A stretch of DNA of 64,000 nt from an uncultured Alistipes sp. GTDB lineage: Bacteria > Bacteroidota > Bacteroidia > Bacteroidales > Rikenellaceae. Where the stretch lies: contig CALVCS010000003.1 in NCBI GenBank assembly GCA_944326035.1, positions 186,001-250,000 on the forward strand, given 5' to 3'. Shown one piece after another: positions 8,128 to 16,241 of this stretch (positions are counted from its first letter, which is position 1; each line of letters starts with the position of its first letter). The notes beneath the pieces were generated by a model. The model was not told where the DNA came from. It ran no database searches and saw only the letters and a list, made by a program, of their open reading frames with translations. Made by a program: the position numbers and the translations under genes.

Positions 8128-9813
8128 ATGAAAAGGTTTTTTAAAGTAAGCTTGATGCTTGGTGCTGCAGCAGTTCTGCTTTCGAGCTGTAATTGCTACA
8201 AAAAAATGACCAAGAAAGTGGACGACGTAAACATTACCGCTAATCCGGCTGTCCTCTCGCTGAAAGGCAACACCGTATCGACGGATGTTACGGTAGATTT
8301 CCCCGCCAAGTACTACAACAAGAAAGCCGTACTGAAAATCACTCCGGTACTGGTATTCGAAGACGGTGAAATCGTAGGTACTCCTAAGTACGTTCAGGGC
8401 GAAAAGGTGAAAGATAACTACACCACCATCGCTAAGAAACAGGGCGGTACTTACACCCAGACCATTACCTTCCCTTACGACGAACGTGCCGACCTGAGCA
8501 CCCTCGAACTGCGCGTAGAAGCTAAATGCGCCAAAGGGAAACGTAGCGAATTCACGCCGATTGCCGTGATTCCGATCGCTGAAGGGATCAGCACCATCCA
8601 GAAGATGGCTTGCAACACCGCTTCGATGTCGATCATGCCGGACAACTTCAAACGCGTGACCACCATCTCTCAGGAAGCCGAAATCATGTACCTGATCAAC
8701 CGCTCGAACGTACGTAAAGGCGAATTGACCAAAGATCAGATCAAGATGTTCGAAGACTTCGTGAAAGAATATGCCAACAAAGATCGCGCTACCCTGGGCA
8801 ACGTTTACGCCAAAGGTTACGCATCGCCTGATGGTCCCGTTGGTTTCAACGACAAACTGTCTAAAGAACGTAGCGAAACCGGTTCTGCCGCTATCAAGAA
8901 AGAACTCGAAGGGGTAATCGATGACAGCAAATACGATATCGCTGCCTACGGTGAAGACTGGGAAGGTTTCAAAGAATTGGTTGCTGCTTCCGATATCAAA
9001 GACAAAGACCTGATTCTGCAAGTGCTGGCTATGTATGACAACCCGGTAAAACGCGACCAGGAAATCAAAAACATGTCTTCTGTATTCGAAGTATTGGCTG
9101 AAGAAATCCTGCCGCAACTGCGTCGTACCAAACTGCAGGCTGACGTGGATATCGAAGGTCGTACCGATGCCGAAATCAAAGCTGCTCTGGCTGGCAACGT
9201 AGACGTACTGAGCGAAGAAGAAATGCTGTATGCTGCTACCTTGGTAGACGACAGCGATGCTAAGATCAAAGCCTACAAAGCTGCCGCTACGAAATACAAC
9301 AGCGCTCGTGGTTACAACAACATGGGTGTAATCCTGGCACAAACCGGTAAGATCGACGAAGCTAAACAGGCTATCGAAAAAGCCGCTACCCTGAGCCGTG
9401 ACGCTGCCATCAGCAACAACCTCGGTGTACTGGCCCTGATCTCTGGCGATACCGCTAAAGCAAAGAGCTATGTATCTTCGTTGAACACCGCTGACTCTCG
9501 TCAGACGATGGGTCTGATCAACCTGGCCGAAGGCAAATACGCTGAAGCTACCAAGACCCTGACCGGTTACAACCTGGCCGTAGCTGAAGTGCTGAACGGC
9601 AACCTGAGCAAAGCCAAATCGTTGCTGGCTAGCGAAAAATGCGCTAAAGCCGACTACCTGAAAGCTGTGATCGACATGCGTGAAGGTAACGCCGACGGTG
9701 CTATCGCTAACCTGAAATCGGCTGTCGCTAAAGATCCTTCGCTGAAAGAAAAAGCTGCCAAAGACGTAGAATTCTCGAAACTCTTTGGTACGACTGAATT
9801 CTTGGCTCTCTAA
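8128..9813 (+). CDS. OmpA-like/TPR outer-membrane lipoprotein
   Basis: A 561-residue protein with a lipoprotein signal peptide; the lipobox LLSSC gives Cys21 as the lipidated residue. The N-terminal part (about 35-180) is beta-rich. An OmpA-type peptidoglycan-binding-like segment follows (about 190-330; note GYASPDGPVGFNDKLSKERS), then TPR-like helical repeats from about 380 to the end (AYKAAATKYNSARGYNNMGV, and repeated A/N/G helices). Codon use is strikingly restricted (CTG, GAA, AAA, GGT/GGC) compared with neighbours, and it has a strong AT-rich promoter and a strong terminator, so it is likely abundant. Role inferred as an envelope structural or tethering protein; the exact family is not known to me. 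Confidence 0.75.
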   Translation: MKRFFKVSLMLGAAAVLLSSCNCYKKMTKKVDDVNITANPAVLSLKGNTVSTDVTVDFPAKYYNKKAVLKITPVLVFEDGEIVGTPKYVQGEKVKDNYTTIAKKQGGTYTQTITFPYDERADLSTLELRVEAKCAKGKRSEFTPIAVIPIAEGISTIQKMACNTASMSIMPDNFKRVTTISQEAEIMYLINRSNVRKGELTKDQIKMFEDFVKEYANKDRATLGNVYAKGYASPDGPVGFNDKLSKERSETGSAAIKKELEGVIDDSKYDIAAYGEDWEGFKELVAASDIKDKDLILQVLAMYDNPVKRDQEIKNMSSVFEVLAEEILPQLRRTKLQADVDIEGRTDAEIKAALAGNVDVLSEEEMLYAATLVDDSDAKIKAYKAAATKYNSARGYNNMGVILAQTGKIDEAKQAIEKAATLSRDAAISNNLGVLALISGDTAKAKSYVSSLNTADSRQTMGLINLAEGKYAEATKTLTGYNLAVAEVLNGNLSKAKSLLASEKCAKADYLKAVIDMREGNADGAIANLKSAVAKDPSLKEKAAKDVEFSKLFGTTEFLAL

Positions 9814-9831
9814 TCCTTAGCGAGTCCATAT

Positions 9832-9866
9832 AAAAAAGCCGCTCCCACTGTGGGAGCGGCTTTTTT
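9832..9866 (+). terminator. Strong intrinsic terminator
   Basis: GCCGCTCCCA (9838-9847) pairs perfectly with TGGGAGCGGC (9851-9860) around a CTG loop, flanked by A6 and T6. It ends the lipoprotein transcript 18 nt after the stop codon. Confidence 0.95.
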
Positions 9867-10413
9867 GTGTTTTTGGGGGTGCATTCGGGGGTGAGAAACC
9901 GGCTTTTGGAAGGGTGGTGTTGGATGGGTTTCAGGGTGGTTGGTCGGTTGTATGGGACGATCGGTCGAACATCGGAGGATCAGCGATCGATTCGGGGTGC
10001 TGGGCTGTTTGGGGTTATTTCGAGGATATTGGATGGTTTGAGGTGGAAATAGTTGCCTGTTTGGGAGCGAGGTGGTTTGCAGCTGCCACGTCGTACCTTA
10101 GAAAGAGCCTATTGTTGTCGCGTGTGGGGGATTCTCTTCAGACGCTCTTCGAATCGCTATCTTCCTCTACTATAAAGGGCCTGGAAAGGCACTTTCGTGG
10201 ACGATTTTCGTTTGGGCGTAGTCGGGCAGAAGCCCCTTTGAACCCGTGAAAGACGTGGGGAAGGCTGGTTCGAATGTTTGATTCTCGGAAGGAACGGACT
10301 TGAAACTCCTGCCGGCGTTGGATTTCTGTGTGGGATGGGGGTGAAAGCGGCGGTCGTATATGCGATTTTTCGTTTTTTTGTGTATCTTAGCTTAACTGTA
10401 ACTGCCTAAAAAT
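9867..10413. other. Gene-less interval before nth
   Basis: About 545 bp that is G/T-rich on the plus strand. Plus frames of 61 and 111 residues (9867, 9914) have unnatural composition and no start context, so I do not call them. TATCTTAGC at 10383-10391 is one base off the -7 consensus and could serve nth. Nothing else is recognised. Confidence 0.5.
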
Positions 10414-11139
10414 ATGACAACCGCCGAACGCTACCGGAATATTACCGAATGGTTTCGCCTTCATATGCCCGATGTGGGCAGTGAACTCCATTATCACAAC
10501 GCCTTCGACTTGTTGGTGGCCGTGATGCTGTCGGCACAATGCACCGATAAACGGGTCAATATGGTGACGCCCGCCTTGCTGGATCGCTTTCCGACCCCCC
10601 AACATATGGCTCAGGCCGAACCGGAAGATATTTATCCCTATATTAAAAGCGTCTCCTATCCCAATAGTAAGGCGCAACATCTGGTCGGTATGGCCCGTAA
10701 ATTGGTGTCGGACTTTGGTGGGGTGGTGCCGGAAGATCTGGAGGCCTTGCAGACCCTGCCCGGGGTGGGACGAAAAACGGCCAATGTGATGGGAATCATT
10801 ATGTTTGGCAAGGCGGTGATGCCGGTCGATACCCATGTCTTTCGGGTTTCCGATCGATTGGGGCTGACGACCGGGGCCAAAAATCCCTTACAGGCCGAGC
10901 AACAGTTGACCGCCGGTTTCTCACCCGAATATTTGCCGTTGGCCCACCATTGGTTGATTCTGCACGGTCGGTATGTGTGCCTGGCGCGCAAACCGCATTG
11001 CGAAGCTTGTGGGTTGACCCCGTGGTGTCGTTACTATGAACGGGTTTCGAAGGCGGCGAAACAGCCCGCGGCGGCTTCTCCTGTCGTTTCAGACCCGCAG
11101 GCCACGGAGGGGCAGGCCCCCTCTCGCGTCAAAAGTTGA
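10414..11139 (+). CDS. nth: Endonuclease III (DNA glycosylase/AP lyase)
   Basis: A 241-residue base-excision repair enzyme that removes oxidised pyrimidines and cuts at abasic sites. The helix-hairpin-helix LPGVGRKTANV carries the catalytic Lys121, the GPD loop region has Asp139 in VDTHVFRVSDR, and four cysteines in CLARKPHCEACGLTPWC bind the [4Fe-4S] cluster with the usual C-X6-C-X2-C-X5-C spacing. It is about 25 residues longer than the E. coli enzyme because of a Ser/Ala/Pro-rich C-terminal tail after residue 212, which looks unstructured. It is followed 141 bp later by the S41 protease gene on the same strand. Confidence 0.97.
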   Translation: MTTAERYRNITEWFRLHMPDVGSELHYHNAFDLLVAVMLSAQCTDKRVNMVTPALLDRFPTPQHMAQAEPEDIYPYIKSVSYPNSKAQHLVGMARKLVSDFGGVVPEDLEALQTLPGVGRKTANVMGIIMFGKAVMPVDTHVFRVSDRLGLTTGAKNPLQAEQQLTAGFSPEYLPLAHHWLILHGRYVCLARKPHCEACGLTPWCRYYERVSKAAKQPAAASPVVSDPQATEGQAPSRVKS

Positions 11140-11280
11140 AAGAGCGGTAAGCAAAGTGCTTCGCAACCTCGGGGCGATCGCCCGAAATCGACGGCCGGGA
11201 AAAAAAGAACGGATGCGACGACGCCCCAGTCGTCGAGCTCGTCTGAACGGAAATAGTTATCCTTTGTTTATGTGGAGCCT

Positions 11281-12765
11281 ATGTCGGGATATCGTTGGAT
11301 TTGCTGGATGGTATGGATCGGGTGGTTGGCTGTATCGTGCAGCCGCTCCGATGGTCCTACCCCTGTGCCCGGCGAACATTCCGCCAATGTCTGGATTTTC
11401 GAACAGATGGAGGAGCATTACCTCTATTGTGACCGTTTCCAAACCTTGACCGATACGGATTATTCGCTTTCGAGTCAGGCTTTTTTTACCTCACTGCTCA
11501 GTACGCATCCGGAGGATAACGATGGCAAACATCCCCATCCGATTACGGGACGAGATTATTTCTACTCCTACATGAGCGCCGGGCAATCGACACGGACCAT
11601 CGGCAGCAATGTGTTCAGTTACGGCCTCGAGGTCCAGCTCTACGAGTTTGATGTGGATCTGGCTTTGTTGCGGGTGTTGTATGTGGCTCACGGTTCGGTT
11701 GCCGAGGAGGCCGGAATACGTCGGGGTGATTGGATTTCGGAAATTGGCGGAGAGCCGGTGACGTCGGCCAATTATCGCCGTGTTCAAAATGGAGGCGGAC
11801 TGACCCTGACCCTCGGTCAGCGCGATTACAACGCCTCCGGACAGTGGGAATGGTGCGCCGGGAGCCCCCGTACACTGACCCTTTCGTCGGCGACCTGGAT
11901 CGAGAACTCGCCGGTTTATGAGGTGGCTGGACCGGACCAGTTGGGAGTTCCGGGCGTGGGGTATCTGGCATACCATGAATTCAATTCCGGCCCGGGCGGG
12001 TTCTCCGATAAAACCTTCGATAACGAATTGAAAGCGGCTTTTGCTACGTTTAAAAGTCAAAACGTGCGGGAACTGATTCTCGACTTGCGTTATAATGCCG
12101 GGGGATATACGGAGTGTGCCCGATTGCTGGGCAGTTTGATCCTTCCGGAAGATCGTCTCGGCGAGGTCTTTGCGATCAACCGTTATAATGCCATACGCCA
12201 AAAAGCCGGACAAAGTCCACAGACCGAATACTTCCTGAGGGCAAGCGAAGTAGCTGGAGCGAATCTGAATCTGTCGCGGGTGTGGGTGATTATCGGGATG
12301 CATACGGCCTCTGCCAGTGAGTTGCTGATCAATGCGTTGATGCCCTATATGGAGGTGGTGACCGTGGGCAGTACCTCGGAAGGGAAAAACGTGGGGATGT
12401 ATGAAATCTCCAGTACCCAATATGGATTGTCGCTTTATCCGGTGACGTTTCAGTCCTATAACAGCCTGAACGAATCCAACTATAAGAATGGCTTTACGCC
12501 TCAGTATCCGTTGGACGAGCTTTTTACGACGCGAGCCTCCTATGCAGCGATGAAAGAGCTGGGCGATCCGCAAGAACTGTTGTTGTCCTATGTCTTGTCG
12601 TTCTTGCAAAACTCGACCGTCGAGGGGAGCCAGACGACTGGTACGCGTAGTGCGGTCTCGTCGGTCTCTTCGGGAGGAACGGTGCCGCGAGGTGTCGGTA
12701 TCGCCTCTTCGATCGACGATCGGCCCTTGAAAGGAATGTTGGAACCGATGCCTGCCGGTTTTTGA
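11281..12765 (+). CDS. S41-family (C-terminal processing) peptidase, lipoprotein
   Basis: A 494-residue protein taking the ATG at 11281; an in-frame ATG at 11272 is three codons upstream and cannot be excluded. The signal peptide ends in a lipobox (WLAVSC), so it is probably a lipoprotein. A PDZ domain follows (AHGSVAEEAGIRRGDWISEI), then the S41 catalytic domain with ELILDLRYNAGGYTECARL and the nucleophile serine in HTASASELLINAL (about residues 344-346), and YGSTSEGK-like VGSTSEGKNVG. These enzymes cut proteins near their C-termini in the periplasm. The C-terminal 50 residues are Ser/Gly-rich and probably disordered. The next gene starts 31 bp downstream. Confidence 0.88.
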   Translation: MSGYRWICWMVWIGWLAVSCSRSDGPTPVPGEHSANVWIFEQMEEHYLYCDRFQTLTDTDYSLSSQAFFTSLLSTHPEDNDGKHPHPITGRDYFYSYMSAGQSTRTIGSNVFSYGLEVQLYEFDVDLALLRVLYVAHGSVAEEAGIRRGDWISEIGGEPVTSANYRRVQNGGGLTLTLGQRDYNASGQWEWCAGSPRTLTLSSATWIENSPVYEVAGPDQLGVPGVGYLAYHEFNSGPGGFSDKTFDNELKAAFATFKSQNVRELILDLRYNAGGYTECARLLGSLILPEDRLGEVFAINRYNAIRQKAGQSPQTEYFLRASEVAGANLNLSRVWVIIGMHTASASELLINALMPYMEVVTVGSTSEGKNVGMYEISSTQYGLSLYPVTFQSYNSLNESNYKNGFTPQYPLDELFTTRASYAAMKELGDPQELLLSYVLSFLQNSTVEGSQTTGTRSAVSSVSSGGTVPRGVGIASSIDDRPLKGMLEPMPAGF

Positions 12766-12796
12766 TGATAAGTTGTTTCTAAATGATTGTTGACCC

Positions 12797-13579
12797 ATGA
12801 TTCTTCCCGAAACTCGACTGATCTGTTTCTCTCCGACGCTCACCTCGCTGAAGGTTGGAAAAGCGATTATGAAAGGATTTGGTGCAGAGCGTAATACGAC
12901 GCTCGACCTGACTCGTACGGCGCAAGAGGATGAAATTGTCCTGCCTGCGGATTTGTTAGCGGTGATTGCGGTTCCCGTATATGGTGGGAAGGTGGCTCCG
13001 ACGGCTTTTGTACGCTTGCAACGCATCCGGGCGCAAGGGACTCCGGCGGTGCTGGTGGTGGTGTATGGCAACCGGGATTATGAAGGAGCCTTGCAGGAGC
13101 TGGATGGTCTGGCGCGTTTATTGGGTTTTGTCCCGGTGGCGGCAGGACGTCCCGATAGCCACGACCTGGAACAGGCCGCTCAATTTGGACAGGCGGTTCG
13201 GGAAAAATTGGCGGGCGTGGCTTCGTTGTCCGATCTGCCCCCCCTGCAGGTTACCCGTATTCAACGCCCGAGACAACCGTTCCTGGCCCGATTCCGGTTT
13301 ATTCGGGAGGTGGTTCGTCTGCGTCGCAGCGGAAAACCGATGCCCCAAGTGCCTGCGGTCGATTCGGAACGGTGTACGCATTGTGGGGCATGTGTCCGGT
13401 TGTGTCCCGTTGGGGCCATTGCCCCTGGAGATGAGCTGAATACCGATGCGTCGATCTGTATTCGTTGTTGTGCGTGTGTGAAAGGGTGTCCGATGGAAGC
13501 CCGTCACTTCGATACGCCGTTTAGTCAGATTCTCTCCTCTTGTTTCCCCGATCCCAAAGAAAATCATACCTTGCTGTAA
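12797..13579 (+). CDS. EFR1-type flavodoxin/ferredoxin fusion protein
   Basis: A 260-residue protein. The N-terminal half resembles a flavodoxin (LAVIAVPVYGGKVAPTAF and PAVLVVVYGNRDYEGALQEL around the flavin-binding loops). The C-terminal half carries two [4Fe-4S] ferredoxin motifs, CTHCGACVRLCP and CIRCCACVKGCP. This combination is known as the EFR1 family; it is presumed to transfer electrons in the cytoplasm, but the partner is unknown. It follows the S41 gene by 31 bp and may be co-transcribed with it. Downstream lies a repeat-bearing gap with no clear terminator. Confidence 0.88.
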   Translation: MILPETRLICFSPTLTSLKVGKAIMKGFGAERNTTLDLTRTAQEDEIVLPADLLAVIAVPVYGGKVAPTAFVRLQRIRAQGTPAVLVVVYGNRDYEGALQELDGLARLLGFVPVAAGRPDSHDLEQAAQFGQAVREKLAGVASLSDLPPLQVTRIQRPRQPFLARFRFIREVVRLRRSGKPMPQVPAVDSERCTHCGACVRLCPVGAIAPGDELNTDASICIRCCACVKGCPMEARHFDTPFSQILSSCFPDPKENHTLL

Positions 13580-13696
13580 GCCCGAGAGGGGAAGGCGCTT
13601 TCGATGAGGGGTGTCTGGTGCGATCCGGAGAGGGGTTGGAAAAGTGGGCGATAGAATCTGTTGGAGGGGAGCGTGTGCGGAGGTGGTAAGGGTCGC

Positions 13697-14020
13697 AAGG
13701 GAACTTCTCTCGGAAAATGGGAACGGGGTGTGCTGGACTCTTTTTTGTGGGGAGTCCTTCTGGAAACAAAGGTCGTAAAGTCACTCTTCTCGGTAAACGG
13801 GAATGGAAACGGTCTTTTGTCGGAAAGGTACCCATCCTGAGATAAAGGTCCCAAGGCGAACCCTCTCGATAAACGGGAACGGAACATACCGGCATCTTTC
13901 AGGGGAAAAGGCGGTTCTTCCCTGAGGGGCTTCTCTCGGAAACCGGGACGTACCGGTATCTTGTGGGCTGAAGCCACCCCTGAAGAGTACGCAAGAACCC
14001 CTTCTGCTCAACGGGAAAAA
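13697..14020. repeat. Degenerate 70-80 bp tandem repeat
   Basis: The gap 13580-14118 contains about five diverged copies of a unit whose core reads approximately AAGGTCSYAAGG, then ACTTCTCTCGG, then TAAACGGGAACGG. Copies begin near 13697, 13770, 13852, 13920 and 13990, so the period shrinks from about 80 to about 70 bp. The plus strand is purine-rich. Minus-strand frames through it (13521-14011) encode repeated FPREVP/SRKP-like peptides that merely reflect the repeats. No promoter is evident ahead of the DHH gene. Confidence 0.7.
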
Positions 14021-14118
14021 AGGCTTTTCAGAAGGACGAAATGGCGGGAAGTCGAGCCTGCGTATTTTTATTTCGTCGCTTTCTTCTTACCTTTATCCCA
14101 TTCAATGACGACACGCTT

Positions 14119-15231
14119 ATGTTTTCTGCTGAAAAATACCTCCAATTACGTGCCCTGCTCTCGGAAGGCCCGAAGAAAATCGCGCTGCTCTGCCATACCA
14201 ATCCGGATGGCGATACCATCGGAGCGGCGTTGGCCTGGCGCAGTTACCTGGAACGCCTGGGACATATGACCTGTTGCATCGCTCCGAACCGCTATCCCTA
14301 TTTTCTGGAGTGGATGACCGATATCGCCCATATCGGCGTCTTTAAAGAAGATCAAGACGGGGCTTTGGCCCGTTTTGTGGAGAGTGCGGATCTGATTTTC
14401 GCCATGGACTTCAATCAGATTGGCCGTCTGGATCGCCTGACTGAAACGGTGATGGCCAATCGGCAGGCAACCTGGGTGTTGATCGATCACCATCTGTATC
14501 CCCCCTTGGATGAGTATGCCCTGGCCTTCTCTGATCCGACCGCCTGCTCGACCTCCTATATCATCTATCAGATGATTACGACCCTGGCCGGGGAAGAGGC
14601 GATTACACCCGCGATCGCCGAGTCGCTCTATGTCGGCATGATGACCGATACGGGTAACTTCTCGTTCAGCAATTTGACTTCGGGGGTCTTTCGGGCGGCG
14701 GCTACGTTGATTGATAAGGGGGTGAATGTGCCTTATGTCAATAGCGCCGTGTACAATAACTTTTCCGAAAGTCGTATGCGATTGCTGGGATATGTGCTGC
14801 ACGAAAAGATGGTGACCCGCTATCAATATGGGGTGGCTTATGTCGGCCTGACCGAAGCCGAGATGCGTCGGTTTGACTTTAAACAGGGGGATAGCGAAGG
14901 CTTCGTCAACTTCCCGTTGTCGATTCGGGCCATTCGGATGTCGGCCATGTTCATCGAAAATAAACACAGCATTCGGGTGTCGTTACGCTCGCGCGGGGAT
15001 GTGGATGTGAATGTGTTCGCACGCCGCTATTTCGAGGGAGGCGGACATCGGAATGCAGCCGGAGGCAAATCGTTTATGTCGATGCCGGAGACGATTGCCC
15101 ATTTCGAAAAGGCGATTGCGGAGTACTTTGGCGAAGTTTCGCCGGTGGTACCGGTTCGTTCGTTCGAGGCGGAAGAGCAGGCTGTCACGCAAGGGCTGTC
15201 CGTCAATCAGGACCATCCGTCGAAGGCTTGA
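14119..15231 (+). CDS. nrnA: DHH/DHHA1 phosphoesterase (NrnA-like oligoribonuclease/pAp phosphatase)
   Basis: A 370-residue protein. The open frame reaches back to 14041, but that extension lies in the repeat region; MFSAEKYLQLRALL at 14119 fits the family. It has the DHH domain (HTNPDGDTIGAAL at 26-38, DFNQIGRLD, and the eponymous DHH at 123-125) and the C-terminal DHHA1 RNA-binding motif GGGHRNAAGG (about 307-316). NrnA-type enzymes degrade 2-5 nt RNAs and dephosphorylate 3',5'-pAp using Mn2+. The C-terminal about 25 residues are poorly conserved. The gene stands alone, 165 bp before the PH-domain gene. Confidence 0.9.
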   Translation: MFSAEKYLQLRALLSEGPKKIALLCHTNPDGDTIGAALAWRSYLERLGHMTCCIAPNRYPYFLEWMTDIAHIGVFKEDQDGALARFVESADLIFAMDFNQIGRLDRLTETVMANRQATWVLIDHHLYPPLDEYALAFSDPTACSTSYIIYQMITTLAGEEAITPAIAESLYVGMMTDTGNFSFSNLTSGVFRAAATLIDKGVNVPYVNSAVYNNFSESRMRLLGYVLHEKMVTRYQYGVAYVGLTEAEMRRFDFKQGDSEGFVNFPLSIRAIRMSAMFIENKHSIRVSLRSRGDVDVNVFARRYFEGGGHRNAAGGKSFMSMPETIAHFEKAIAEYFGEVSPVVPVRSFEAEEQAVTQGLSVNQDHPSKA

Positions 15232-15396
15232 GCGAGTTGCCTCGATCGCCTGAAGTACGCAAGGGAAGGCGTATACGAAGAGGGTGAAACGGCACGTTTC
15301 ACCCCATAGATGAATCCGGGAAGCGTAAGGTCTGCCACTCGATCGGAAGACGTAAGGCTGTACCGGATCGGGAGACGGTTTTAGAGATCGCATCAC

Positions 15397-16053
15397 ATGA
15401 AAGGAAACCTATCATTATTCTCGTTTTTTTCGTCGCTGGGTCGTCGCTGGTCGGCGGGTGTGCGGCGCCTCTATCCGCGGGCTCAGAAAACGTTCGTGTA
15501 TGAACGGGATCGACGTTGCCGACGCATCACATGGGGCGTCACGATCGGTTTGGCGGTGATCTTTCTGGGGATGGTGCTGTTGTCGCAACAGCAATATTTC
15601 TCGGCTTGGGTGATCTTCTTTGTATTGAGTGTCCTGGCGCTGGAAGTGCTTTCCATTCCGCGTTTTATCACCTTGAACGACGAGGCGTTGGAGATCCATT
15701 GTGTGGTGGATCTGACCCGCATCCATGTCGAAGATATCGAATCCATCCGACGTATCGGACGCGAAGAGTTCCGCCATCTGACCCCGTTGTTGGGAAGTTA
15801 CGGGTTCGGGGGCTATTTCGGGTATTATTTTGATTTCTCCAGTTGGAATTTCTATAAACTTTACGCCACGGAACGCAAACGGTTGGTTCTGATTGAGGAT
15901 ATTTATGAGGACGCCTATATTGTCAGTTGCACCGATCCCGATGCCCTGGTGGCGGGGGCGATCCGGGCTCGAGACCGGAAGCGGGAAGAGATCTTCCGCG
16001 CTTCGATGAAAAATGAATCGCCCTCTTCGACGGCCGATTTCTTTGAGCCGTAG
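15397..16053 (+). CDS. Membrane protein with bacterial PH domain
   Basis: A 218-residue protein with a basic N-terminus, two transmembrane helices (about 44-63 and 70-88), and a cytoplasmic beta-rich domain resembling the bacterial pleckstrin-homology fold: PRFITLNDEALEIHCVV, then DLTRIHVEDIESIRRI, and the aromatic GYFGYYFDFSSWNFYKLYAT. Proteins of this shape are common and uncharacterised in Bacteroidota. The C-terminus is charged and Ser-rich. No functional partner is evident; it ends 24 bp before the aconitase promoter. I infer no biochemical activity. Confidence 0.7.
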   Translation: MKGNLSLFSFFSSLGRRWSAGVRRLYPRAQKTFVYERDRRCRRITWGVTIGLAVIFLGMVLLSQQQYFSAWVIFFVLSVLALEVLSIPRFITLNDEALEIHCVVDLTRIHVEDIESIRRIGREEFRHLTPLLGSYGFGGYFGYYFDFSSWNFYKLYATERKRLVLIEDIYEDAYIVSCTDPDALVAGAIRARDRKREEIFRASMKNESPSSTADFFEP

Positions 16054-16076
16054 TCATCGCAAGCGGAAAATTTTCG

Positions 16077-16085
16077 TACTTTTGC
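16077..16085 (+). promoter_or_regulatory. Aconitase promoter -7 element
   Basis: TACTTTTGC matches TAnnTTTG(C/T) exactly. Transcription would begin near 16092 and give a leader of about 150 nt. A -33 element is not obvious. Confidence 0.6.
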
Positions 16086-16121
16086 AGATGATTGAAAAAT
16101 AACATAGACAGATAATATTTA

Positions 16122-16192
16122 ACACTCGGTTGGAAAAGGACGGAAGGTCCGTAAAGTCACGCCTCCGAATATCCGACGATGCCGGGGAGTGT
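16122..16192 (+). promoter_or_regulatory. Long structured leader upstream of aconitase
   Basis: ACACTC (16122-16127) can pair perfectly with GAGTGT (16187-16192), closing a roughly 70-nt domain; inside it GGAC (16138-16141) and GTCC (16147-16150) form a hairpin. I do not recognise a known riboswitch. Conservation of the pairing in relatives would be needed to prove it. Confidence 0.4.
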
Positions 16193-16241
16193 ACGAAGAA
16201 ATTAAAAGCAGGGAATCGGCACAGACCGGTGGCTCTGCATC

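Noticed and set aside
9914..10249. 111-residue plus frame
   Set aside because: Trp/Gly/Phe-heavy composition, no signal, no start context, between a terminator and nth.
13521..14011. Several minus frames (76-137 residues) with FPREVP-like repeats
   Set aside because: They read the degenerate tandem repeat; each frame breaks at repeat differences and has no family resemblance.
16122..16192. Naming the aconitase leader a known riboswitch
   Set aside because: No conserved core of a class I know could be matched, so only a generic structured leader is reported.
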